A stretch of DNA of 5,104 bases, taken from contig RFVZ01000178.1 in the NCBI GenBank assembly GCA_009922405.1, positions 1 to 5,104 on the forward strand. Direction: 5' to 3'. This DNA is from Betaproteobacteria bacterium (GTDB lineage Bacteria > Pseudomonadota > Gammaproteobacteria > Burkholderiales > Burkholderiaceae_E). The notes below the pieces were generated by a model. That model saw only the letters and a list, made by a program, of their open reading frames with translations, was not told the origin of the DNA and searched no databases. Position 1 is the first letter of the stretch. The number at the start of each line of letters is the position of its first letter. Made by a program: the position numbers and the translations under genes. Positions 1-5,104 of this stretch are shown piece by piece.

Positions 1-822
1 CCGATGGCCAAGAGCCTGGGCCAAACGGTTGTCGTCGAGAATACAGTTGGCGCCGGGGGGACGATCGCATCGCAGCGGGTCATCAAGGCAACCCCGGACG
101 GGCATACGGTTTTTCTGCATCACATGGGAATGTCGACCGCGCCAGCGCTGTATCGCAAGCTCGGGTTTGATCCGATGAAGGATTTCGAGTTCATTGGGCA
201 GGTGGTTGATGTGCCGATGACCATGCTCGCCCGCAAGGACTTTCCAGCCAATAATCTGAACGAACTCATCGCCTACCTTCGAGTTAATAAAGAGAAGGTG
301 ACGCTTGCAAATGCGGGTTTGGGCGCCGTGTCACATCTGTGCGGCATGCTTTTTATGAGCACGATTGGCGTCGATCTGACGACGGTACCCTACAAAGGTA
401 CTGCGCCTGCAATGACAGATTTGCTCGGCGGACAGGTCGATCTGTTGTGTGATCAGACAACCCAGACCGTGCCGCTGATTCGGGATGGCCGGGTCAAAGT
501 CTACGGCGTCACAACGCTCAAGCGCTTGGCCTCGTTACCCAACGTGCCGACGCTTGATGAGCAGGGGATGAAGGGTTTCGAGGTCAAGGTTTGGCATGGC
601 CTTTACGCGCCGCGTGGTACGCCGCGAGAGGTCACCGACAAGATCAATCTGGCCTTGCGAGATGCGCTTGCGGACCCCGGAATCCGCCAGCGGATGGCGG
701 AGCTGAGTTCAGATATTCCGCCCGCCGACAAGATCACGCCCCAAGGTCTCAAGTCGCATCTCGAGGCCGAAATCGCGAAGTGGGGTCCGGTCATTCAAAA
801 GGCTGGCATCTATGCCGACTGA
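1..822 (+). CDS. Bug/TctC-family periplasmic solute-binding receptor, 5'-truncated by window edge
   Basis: This is the extracytoplasmic receptor of tripartite tricarboxylate transporter (TTT) systems, or an orphan Bug receptor, which binds carboxylates or similar small organic ligands in the periplasm. The frame is open from base 1, and 273 codons are visible against about 320-330 for a full family member. The signal peptide and first strand therefore lie upstream, and the ATG at base 4 is an internal methionine. Counting the first codon as residue 1, family signatures are VEN-x-x-GAGGTI at about 13-22, the KATPDG turn at 29-34, VPYKG at 129-133, VDLLCD at 146-151, NVPTLDE at 181-187, and a WHGLYAPRGTP segment at 198-208. 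All are in the order expected for Bug proteins. The stop codon lies inside the next gene (11-base overlap), which implies one transcript and probably translational coupling. No membrane partners (TctA/TctB) are visible, though they could be upstream. The ligand is not predictable. Family assignment is firm. Confidence 0.93.
   Translation, partial: PMAKSLGQTVVVENTVGAGGTIASQRVIKATPDGHTVFLHHMGMSTAPALYRKLGFDPMKDFEFIGQVVDVPMTMLARKDFPANNLNELIAYLRVNKEKVTLANAGLGAVSHLCGMLFMSTIGVDLTTVPYKGTAPAMTDLLGGQVDLLCDQTTQTVPLIRDGRVKVYGVTTLKRLASLPNVPTLDEQGMKGFEVKVWHGLYAPRGTPREVTDKINLALRDALADPGIRQRMAELSSDIPPADKITPQGLKSHLEAEIAKWGPVIQKAGIYAD
797..802 (+). promoter_or_regulatory. Ribosome binding site for the enoyl-CoA hydratase gene
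   Basis: AAAAGG lies 9 bases before the ATG at 812, inside the end of the Bug receptor gene. Together with the lack of any other ATG or GTG between there and the conserved core, it supports the overlapping start. Confidence 0.55.
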
Positions 823-1630
823 AGGATCGCTTGGCGACATTGGCACGTTCTCTACGATCAAGATCGAGAGTGTCGGGGATTCAGTCGCATTGGTCACGCT
901 CAATCGGCCAGAGGTTGCCAACGCATTCAACACCCAGATGGGGCAGGACCTGCTTGATGTCTGGACTCATCTGACGGAGGCAGATCACGAGGTTCGCTGC
1001 GTTGTTCTGACGGGTGCGGGTACGCAGGTGTTTTGTGCCGGGGCCGACCTTAAAGAACGCAACGGGATGAGCGTGCATCAGTGGCAGCGCCAGCACGAGC
1101 TTTTCGAGCGGATGGCCTGCGCACTGACTGAATTACCCGTCCCTGTGATTGCTGCGGTGAATGGTCATGCCTACGCGGGTGGATTCGAGACCGCCATGTC
1201 GTGTGACTTCATGTTCGCGTCCCGTCTGGCTCGTTTTGCATTGACGGAGGTGACGCTTGGAATCATGCCGGGGATCGGTGGTACTCAGAATCTACCGCGG
1301 GCGATCGGCGACCGGCGAGCGCGCGAAATTTTGCTCACCGGCTCGCCGATCAGCGCTGAGAAGGCGTTTGCCTGGGGGCTGGTCAATGAAATCTGTGAGC
1401 CCGGTGAGGTCGTTCAACATGCCATTGCCGTCGCTCGACGGATCGCCGGCAATGCGCCGCTTTCCGTGCGTCAGATCAAAAAATCAGTTCGTTATGGTCG
1501 CGAGATGGACTTGCGGACGGCGTTCCGGTTTGAGGTGGAAGCCTATAACCACCTGATTCATACCGAAGATCGCATCGAAGGTATTCTGGCCTTCAATGAA
1601 CGACGCAAGCCGGTGTTCATGGGCCGCTGA
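812..1630 (+). CDS. Enoyl-CoA hydratase/isomerase family protein (crotonase fold)
   Basis: This is a cytoplasmic acyl-CoA enzyme of 272 residues, close to the usual 255-270 of single-domain crotonases. Visible motifs are the N-terminal TLNRPEVANAFN at 29-40, the CoA/oxyanion-hole segment CAGADLKE at 75-82, and a second oxyanion segment AYAGGFE at 120-126. By alignment to rat mitochondrial enoyl-CoA hydratase, E126 corresponds to catalytic Glu144 and E146 (in LTEVTLG) to Glu164. The conserved PGIGGTQNLPRAIG follows at 153-166, then the SAEKAFAWGLVNEI helix at 181-194. With both acids present, hydration of a 2-enoyl-CoA is plausible, but the family also contains isomerases, dehydratases and C-C hydrolases, so the reaction is not settled. 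In AYAGGFE, an alanine takes the place of the first glycine of the more common GGG. The start at 812 is the only ATG/GTG ahead of the core and overlaps the upstream stop. The esterase gene follows 23 bases later, suggesting one catabolic operon. Confidence 0.93.
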   Translation: MPTEGSLGDIGTFSTIKIESVGDSVALVTLNRPEVANAFNTQMGQDLLDVWTHLTEADHEVRCVVLTGAGTQVFCAGADLKERNGMSVHQWQRQHELFERMACALTELPVPVIAAVNGHAYAGGFETAMSCDFMFASRLARFALTEVTLGIMPGIGGTQNLPRAIGDRRAREILLTGSPISAEKAFAWGLVNEICEPGEVVQHAIAVARRIAGNAPLSVRQIKKSVRYGREMDLRTAFRFEVEAYNHLIHTEDRIEGILAFNERRKPVFMGR

Positions 1631-1642
1631 GGATTCCCTTGC

Positions 1643-1646
1643 GGAG
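1643..1646 (+). promoter_or_regulatory. Ribosome binding site selecting the first of four repeated ATGs of the esterase gene
   Basis: GGAG lies 7 bases before the ATG at 1654. The other in-frame ATGs at 1669, 1684 and 1699 have no purine-rich Shine-Dalgarno sequence at a suitable distance. This decides the start in favour of 1654. Confidence 0.6.
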
Positions 1647-1653
1647 CCATTGA

Positions 1654-1713
1654 ATGTCCAACAACCTGATGTCGCACAACCCGATGTCGCACAACCTGAT
1701 GTCATACAGCCTG
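1654..1713 (+). repeat. Four-unit 15-base in-frame tandem repeat at the 5' end of the esterase gene
   Basis: The units begin at 1654, 1669, 1684 and 1699, and each starts with ATG. They encode MSNNL, MSHNP, MSHNL and MSYSL. Units 2 and 3 differ at one base, units 1 and 3 at two, and units 3 and 4 at three. The array stops exactly where family-conserved sequence (IDPEVAEAL) begins. Because the unit length is a multiple of three, gain or loss of units would keep the frame and always leave an ATG. Confidence 0.9.
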
Positions 1714-2634
1714 ATTGACCCTGAGGTCGCTGAAGCGCTGGCCGCGCTCGAATTACGCCTGGGCGATTTGTCCGATGCAACCCTGTCGGCCGTCCGGGAG
1801 CGAATGCGTTCGGTCCCGGTCCCGAGGCTGTCTGACGCGGTCGAGCGCATCGACTATTCAGTGCCCGAAAGACCGCCTGTCAGCGTGCGAGTTCACCGAC
1901 CAAAGCGAGCAAAGGGTCAACTGCCTTGCATCTACTGGATGCATGGTGGTGGTTTAGTGCTCGGGCGCAATGTGGGTGACGATCCGCGCTTCGATCGTTG
2001 GTGCTCCGAGATGGACTGCGTCGGGGTTTCGGTCGAATACGGATTGGCGCCCGAGAGCAAATACCCGGGGCCTCTTGAGGATTGTTATGCGGGCCTGAGG
2101 TGGGTTCATGAACACGCTGATCAACTCGGAATTGATTCTCAACGGATCGGCATTGGCGGCGCCAGCGCGGGTGCGGGGTTGGCGGCAGGGCTCGCCCTCC
2201 TGGCCAGGGACCGGGCCGAACTGGCAGTGGCGTTTCAGGTCCTGATTTACCCGATGATCGATGATCGTCAAACAACCGTTTCCAGTCATTGGGATGATCC
2301 CGTCTGGCCTCCGAACGCCAACCGATATGGCTGGGCCAGCTATCTCGGCGATCTCACCGGCGACCAGGTGCCAGCCTACGCGGCTCCTGCCCGAGCAAAG
2401 AATCTTCAGGGGCTGCCGCCGACATACCTTTCGGTTGGCGCATTGGATGGTTTCTCAGACGAGGATATCGAATACGGAAACCGACTGCGTCATGCGGGTG
2501 TGTCGGTTCAGTTGCATGTGTATGCGGGCGGGCCACATGGTTTTGACACCTTGGCGCCTGCAACTGCGCTCGCCCAGCGTGCGAACCGGGATGTTGTTGA
2601 ATGGTTGAGGTTGCAGTTTGCACAATGCGGGTAG
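1654..2634 (+). CDS. Alpha/beta-hydrolase, HSL/acetyl-esterase (Aes-like) family carboxylesterase
   Basis: This is a predicted cytoplasmic carboxylesterase of 326 residues that hydrolyses short-chain or small aromatic esters. Hallmarks of the hormone-sensitive-lipase (bacterial esterase family IV) group are the oxyanion motif HGGG at 97-100, the nucleophile elbow GASAG at 169-173 with S171, the probable acid D265 in VGALDGFSDE, and the probable base H295 in GGPHGF. The segment VEYGLAPESKYPGPLEDCYAGL (starting near 127) is also typical. The triad is therefore complete. Length is normal for the family (about 300-330). Family members usually begin close to the xDPEVAxxLAxL stretch, seen here at 21-31. 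Residues 1-20 (MSNNL/MSHNP/MSHNL/MSYSL) are an unusual four-unit extension encoded by a tandem repeat. There is no signal peptide. The gene lies 23 bases after the enoyl-CoA hydratase, so co-transcription is likely. The natural substrate cannot be inferred. Confidence 0.93.
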   Translation: MSNNLMSHNPMSHNLMSYSLIDPEVAEALAALELRLGDLSDATLSAVRERMRSVPVPRLSDAVERIDYSVPERPPVSVRVHRPKRAKGQLPCIYWMHGGGLVLGRNVGDDPRFDRWCSEMDCVGVSVEYGLAPESKYPGPLEDCYAGLRWVHEHADQLGIDSQRIGIGGASAGAGLAAGLALLARDRAELAVAFQVLIYPMIDDRQTTVSSHWDDPVWPPNANRYGWASYLGDLTGDQVPAYAAPARAKNLQGLPPTYLSVGALDGFSDEDIEYGNRLRHAGVSVQLHVYAGGPHGFDTLAPATALAQRANRDVVEWLRLQFAQCG

Positions 2635-2746
2635 CACCGCAACATGAGGCCTCAGGAAAACCCGGATTTTCGCGAAACCCCTTAATTTCGAGGCGGAAAT
2701 GGGGTGCAATGTCGCCAGAAATCTGAATCCCACAGGAGACCACTCG
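2635..2746 (+). other. Dyad-rich 112-base intergenic leader before the ABC binding-protein gene
   Basis: This is the largest gap in the window and the likely place for a promoter or operator of the transporter genes. It holds two perfect 10-base palindromes, TGAGGCCTCA at 2645-2654 and TTTCGCGAAA at 2668-2677, with centres 23 bases apart. It also holds ATTTC/GAAAT arms at 2685-2689 and 2696-2700, and CGAAA/TTTCG arms at 2673-2677 and 2686-2690. No pair of -35/-10 boxes close to the sigma-70 consensus at 16-18 base spacing stands out. No stem followed by a T-run marks a terminator. A regulatory role is inference. Confidence 0.35.
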
Positions 2747-2778
2747 ATGACCCAGGAAAATTCAACTCTGAATCCCAC
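2722..2778 (+). repeat. 12-base direct repeat flanking the binding-protein start codon
   Basis: TCTGAATCCCAC occurs at 2722-2733, directly before the Shine-Dalgarno sequence, and again at 2767-2778, inside the signal-peptide codons. The copies are 45 bases apart, so both encode LNPT in the same frame. This may be chance or the trace of a local duplication. Confidence 0.6.
2734..2739 (+). promoter_or_regulatory. Strong ribosome binding site of the ABC binding-protein gene
   Basis: AGGAGA lies 7 bases before the ATG at 2747. It fixes the start there rather than at the in-frame ATG 2699, which would add 16 unlike-signal residues ahead of the Tat signal. Confidence 0.85.
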
Positions 2779-4012
2779 TCGCCGTGCATTGGTTCAGGGC
2801 GCAGGTGCTGCAAGCCTTGCGACTTTGGGTGCACCAATGATTTCGCTGGCGCAGAACAAACCGATTCGGATCGGGATGCCGACGATTCTCTCGGGCCGCG
2901 TCGCAATGCTCGGGAATGCCTCGGTCAACGCAGCGACGATGGAGGTTGAGAAGTTCAACGCCGCGGGCGGATTGGGCGGTCGCAAGATTGAACTGGTGGT
3001 TCGTGACTCGAAGGGCCAGCCGCAGGAAGCGGCGAGAGTGGCGCGCGAGTTGGTGACCTCCGAAGGCTGTGAAATGCTGTTCGATGGTGAGGCCTCCTCG
3101 GGTGGCTTTGCAGTGCACGAGGTTGCCCGTGACCTGAAGGTTCTGGTTATTCATACGTGTTCAGAGACCTCCTCGCTGACCGCAGATCCAAAACTGCGTG
3201 AACCGACCGCGTTCCGCTGCGCCCGCCAGGGGATTCATGACGCGGTGGTCGGAGGTGCCTATGCGGCTCAGGTGGCTAAAGAAAAGGGCCTCAAGCGCTG
3301 GATGACCGTATCGCCGGATTACGCCTACGGTCGTGACACCACAGCTGAATTTATTGAATATTTGAAGTATTTCAACAAAGACGTTGAAGTGACTGGCGAG
3401 GTCTGGCCGAAACTTTTTCAGCCTGATTACAGTGAGTCGATTACCCGCTTGCTGCAGGGCCGCCCGCAGGCAATCTATTCCTGCATCTGGGGCGGAGATC
3501 TGACCTCATTTATCGATCAGTCCAGCATTTACGCACTGTTCAAGGATCGACAATTTTTCGCGGTGAATATGGCGGATTACGCGGTCTTGACCGCGGTGAA
3601 GAGCGTACCGGGCAACCTCCATTCGGGTAATCGTTACATCAAAAACGTTCCGGCAACGGCCGCCAACACGAGCTGGTGTAACGCGTATCAGGCCCGCTTC
3701 AAAGAACTCCCGCTCAATTGGTCCTGGCAGAATGCCGCCGGGATGCAGTTCCTGACGACAGCGATCAAGAAGGCCAACAGTACCGACTCCAAGAAGGTGG
3801 CCGAGGCCCTGCGCGGTTTGACAATCGATTCGCCGTTTGGTGCTAATGGCAAGCTCACCATGCGCGCCGAAGACAACACGGTGGTGGACTACGCCGTCAG
3901 TTGGGGCGCACTCGATACGGTCGAACCCTTCATGGACAACCCCGTGAGCGGCAGTTGGAAGCTCATCGCCGAACTCGAGTTGGAGTGGAAGAAACGTAAA
4001 GGCTTTGCCTGA
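2747..4012 (+). CDS. ABC transporter periplasmic substrate-binding protein, LivJ/LivK (Peripla_BP_6) type, Tat-exported
   Basis: This is the periplasmic receptor of a branched-chain-amino-acid/HAAT-family ABC importer, with 421 residues from the chosen start. The N-terminus carries a twin-arginine signal: T11-R12-R13-A-L-V, then a small-residue hydrophobic stretch at about 16-34. Cleavage is likely after SLA (residue 35), giving a mature protein beginning QNKPIRIG. Mature-domain signatures are IRIGMPTILSG at 40-50, FNAAGGLGGRKIELVVRDSKG at 70-90 followed by QEAARVARELV, and the second-lobe SPDYAYGRD at 189-197. The ligand may be a branched-chain amino acid, but this family also binds amides, urea, aromatic acids and other metabolites. 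The catabolic neighbours make a non-amino-acid ligand quite possible. The permease genes follow 46 bases later. The start is set by AGGAGA at 2734-2739. I leave the symbol blank because the ligand is unknown. Confidence 0.92.
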   Translation: MTQENSTLNPTRRALVQGAGAASLATLGAPMISLAQNKPIRIGMPTILSGRVAMLGNASVNAATMEVEKFNAAGGLGGRKIELVVRDSKGQPQEAARVARELVTSEGCEMLFDGEASSGGFAVHEVARDLKVLVIHTCSETSSLTADPKLREPTAFRCARQGIHDAVVGGAYAAQVAKEKGLKRWMTVSPDYAYGRDTTAEFIEYLKYFNKDVEVTGEVWPKLFQPDYSESITRLLQGRPQAIYSCIWGGDLTSFIDQSSIYALFKDRQFFAVNMADYAVLTAVKSVPGNLHSGNRYIKNVPATAANTSWCNAYQARFKELPLNWSWQNAAGMQFLTTAIKKANSTDSKKVAEALRGLTIDSPFGANGKLTMRAEDNTVVDYAVSWGALDTVEPFMDNPVSGSWKLIAELELEWKKRKGFA

Positions 4013-4033
4013 TCGTTTGATCGTTTAATCGGC
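4010..4033 (+). repeat. Short 8-base tandem repeat over the binding-protein stop codon
   Basis: TGATCGTT occurs twice in tandem at 4010-4017 and 4018-4025, followed by a degenerate third copy TAATCGGC at 4026-4033. The first TGA is the stop codon of the binding-protein gene. The repeat contains GATC-GTTT-GATC, a weak four-pair dyad. Together with the 25 bases that follow, it makes up the spacer before the permease gene. No terminator is evident. Confidence 0.6.
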
Positions 4034-4058
4034 TGCCCGCCGCTGAACGCAAGCCAAC

Positions 4059-4961
4059 GTGGATCTTGCTGCGCTGATTGATTGCCTGAGTTCGGCCTCT
4101 TGTGTCGTGACTCAGGCAAGCACCGGACTGATTGTCGGTGCATTGCTTTTTTTGGTCGCTGCGGGCCTGACCCTGATCTTCGGCGTACTCGGGGTCATTA
4201 ATTTTGCCCACGGTTCGTTCTATATGCTGGGTGCGTACTTCGCACTTTCAGCCTACCGGCTCAGTGGGAGTTTTGCACTCTCCGTGGTAGTCGCGGGCCT
4301 TGGCGTTGGGCTGTTTGGACTTCTGCTGGAACGTTTGTTCATGCGGCGCGTCTACAACGCCGACGTCCTGATGCAGTTGCTCGTCTGCTATGCCTTCATT
4401 CTGATTCTTGACGATGTCGTCAAGATTGTCTGGGGGCCCAATTTTCAGTCGATGGGGATGCCAGAGGCCTTTCAGGCGCCACCCCTCTTAATTGGCGGTG
4501 GGGTCGTGCCAATTTTTTACATCTATCTGATGGCGGCGGCTGGGGTGATTGCGCTGGTGTTGTGGGCCATTTTGAGCAAGACCCGGATCGGCAAGATTGT
4601 GCGGGCGGCGGCCCACAATCCGTCGATGACCTCTGCGTTGGGTTTGAATACCAGCCTGATTTATGCAGGCGTGTTTGCCTTCGGTGGCATGTTGGCAGGT
4701 CTAGCGGGTGGATTGGCTGCGCCCGTACGATCAATGTCGCCCGGCATGGGCTTTTCGATCCTGATTGAATCGTTCATCGTGACCGTGATTGGTGGCATGG
4801 GATCGGTGAGTGGGGCGCTGGTTGGCGCTCTCATGATTGGCCTGATTCGCTCATTCGGTTCGATCGGATTCCCGCTCTTCGTGGAGGGGACGATGTTCTT
4901 CGCGATGGCCGTGATTCTGATCGTCAAGCCCAGCGGATTGCTGGGTAAGGCCGCGCGATGA
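4059..4961 (+). CDS. livH: ABC transporter inner-membrane permease, LivH type
   Basis: This is one of the two transmembrane subunits of a branched-chain-amino-acid-type (HAAT) importer, with 300 residues, normal for LivH. It is very hydrophobic, with several membrane spans, including about 22-47, 72-91, 104-122, 150-172, 199-222, 234-262 and 273-290. Family motifs are LTLIFGVLGVINFAHGSFYMLGAY at 37-60, the cytoplasmic ATPase-contact region RIGKIVRAAAHNPSMTSALGLN at 176-197, the FGGMLAGLAGGLAAP stretch at 208-222, VIGGMGSVSGALVGALMIG at 243-261, and the terminal PSGLLGK at 291-297. The start codon is GTG. An in-frame TGA at 4044-4046 leaves GTG 4059 as the only usual start ahead of the first membrane span. 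No clear Shine-Dalgarno sequence precedes it, so translation may be weaker than for the binding protein, as suits a low-copy membrane subunit. The gene ends in an ATGA overlap with the next permease. Confidence 0.92.
   Translation: MDLAALIDCLSSASCVVTQASTGLIVGALLFLVAAGLTLIFGVLGVINFAHGSFYMLGAYFALSAYRLSGSFALSVVVAGLGVGLFGLLLERLFMRRVYNADVLMQLLVCYAFILILDDVVKIVWGPNFQSMGMPEAFQAPPLLIGGGVVPIFYIYLMAAAGVIALVLWAILSKTRIGKIVRAAAHNPSMTSALGLNTSLIYAGVFAFGGMLAGLAGGLAAPVRSMSPGMGFSILIESFIVTVIGGMGSVSGALVGALMIGLIRSFGSIGFPLFVEGTMFFAMAVILIVKPSGLLGKAAR
4946..4950 (+). promoter_or_regulatory. Ribosome binding site of the LivM-type permease gene
   Basis: TAAGG lies 7 bases before the ATG at 4958, inside the last codons of the LivH-type gene. 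It supports the ATGA-overlapping start. Confidence 0.5.
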
Positions 4962-5104
4962 GTGCGCTCAACTCCCGCTCCAGTCTGGGGCGGGACACCT
5001 TATGGGCGCTGATTGCCCTGATCCTTCTGCTGGCGATTCCCTTTGTAACGTCATCACGGATCGCGCTTGATTTCGGGATTCGGTTGGCGGCCTACGGCCT
5101 CCTA
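4958..5104 (+). CDS. livM: ABC transporter inner-membrane permease, LivM type, N-terminal fragment cut by window edge
   Basis: The ATG at 4958 overlaps the stop of the LivH-type permease (ATGA), and the frame stays open to the last base, giving 49 codons. The visible protein begins MSALNSRSSLGRDTL, a short polar cytoplasmic start. A first hydrophobic span WALIALILLLAIPFV follows at about 16-30, then the loop TSSRIALDFGIR, and the beginning of a second span LAAYGLL at 43-49. This pattern of short start, first span ending in a proline-containing IPF, then a second span is typical of LivM. Gene order after LivH supports the call. It would be the second membrane subunit, pairing with LivH. The remaining roughly 250-300 residues, and probably the LivG and LivF ATPase genes, would lie beyond the window. 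The sequence alone is short, so confidence rests largely on context. Confidence 0.85.
   Translation, partial: MSALNSRSSLGRDTLWALIALILLLAIPFVTSSRIALDFGIRLAAYGLL

Noticed and set aside
591..974. 127-codon + strand open frame across the Bug/enoyl-CoA hydratase junction
   Set aside because: It overlaps two well-recognised genes in another frame. Its translation is arginine/serine-rich with no family features, typical of an off-frame reading of GC-rich coding DNA.
1617..1850. Antisense open frame with a repeated RLCDI-like peptide
   Set aside because: The periodic peptide is only the reverse reading of the 15-base tandem repeat in the esterase gene. There is no ribosome binding site or family similarity.
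1880..2289. Two antisense open frames (131 and 111 codons) opposite the esterase gene
   Set aside because: Both lie wholly over conserved esterase core sequence including HGGG and GASAG. Their compositions are rich in R, P and S without recognisable motifs.
2609..2700. Possible sigma-70 promoter in and before the 112-base gap
   Set aside because: TTGAGG, TTGCAG and TTAATT were tried as boxes, but none pairs with a credible partner at 16-18 bases, so no promoter is called.
2699..2746. Upstream in-frame ATG start for the ABC binding protein (16 extra residues)
   Set aside because: It has no good ribosome binding site, and it would bury AGGAGA inside the coding region and put polar residues ahead of a complete Tat signal. 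The ATG at 2747 with AGGAGA 7 bases upstream is far better.
2762..3154. 130-codon antisense open frame opposite the binding-protein gene
   Set aside because: It lies opposite the Tat signal and the conserved FNAAGGLGG region. It has no recognisable protein features and is explained by codon bias of the real gene.
4000..4017. Possible rho-independent terminator after the binding-protein gene (AGGC-TTT-GCCT then GATCGTTT)
   Set aside because: The stem has only four base pairs and there is no real T-run. The permease gene must be transcribed through it.
4661..4927. 88-codon antisense open frame opposite the LivH-type gene
   Set aside because: It is the complement of hydrophobic membrane-span codons and its P/I/T-rich translation has no family character.

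Overview
The window reads as ordinary chromosomal DNA from a Gram-negative proteobacterium, most likely of the Burkholderiales. The main clue is a Bug-type (TctC family) solute receptor, a family greatly expanded in Bordetella, Cupriavidus and relatives. It sits among catabolic genes and a branched-chain-amino-acid-type (Liv/HAAT) ABC transporter. Base composition is moderately GC-rich, and all six recognised genes lie on the + strand in dense, operon-like order. The taxonomic placement is an inference from gene content, not from a marker gene.

Layout. Bases 1-822 hold the 3' part of a Bug receptor gene cut by the left edge. It overlaps by 11 bases a crotonase-family enoyl-CoA hydratase gene (812-1630) that keeps both catalytic glutamates. 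After 23 bases comes an alpha/beta-hydrolase of the hormone-sensitive-lipase/acetyl-esterase family (1654-2634), whose first 20 codons are a four-unit 15-base tandem repeat. The largest gap, 112 bases (2635-2746), is rich in short dyads and precedes a Tat-exported periplasmic binding protein of the LivJ/LivK type (2747-4012). A 46-base gap leads to a LivH-type permease with a GTG start (4059-4961). This overlaps by ATGA the first 49 codons of a LivM-type permease (4958 onward) cut by the right edge. The two ATPase genes (LivG, LivF) usually found in such loci would be expected beyond the right edge but are not visible.

How the genes may work together. The ABC genes make a high-affinity uptake system (periplasmic receptor plus two inner-membrane permeases). 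The Bug receptor is a second periplasmic ligand catcher. The esterase and the enoyl-CoA hydratase are soluble enzymes that could hydrolyse an ester and then process an acyl-CoA. The simplest reading is an uptake-and-degradation cluster for an organic acid, ester or aromatic-derived compound. The substrate cannot be told from this sequence.

I found no RNA genes, insertion sequences, CRISPR arrays, phage genes or convincing rho-independent terminators or sigma-70 promoters. No gene-free stretch exceeds 112 bases. I do not see evidence for a novel system here. The most unusual item is the ATG-phased tandem repeat at the start of the esterase gene.
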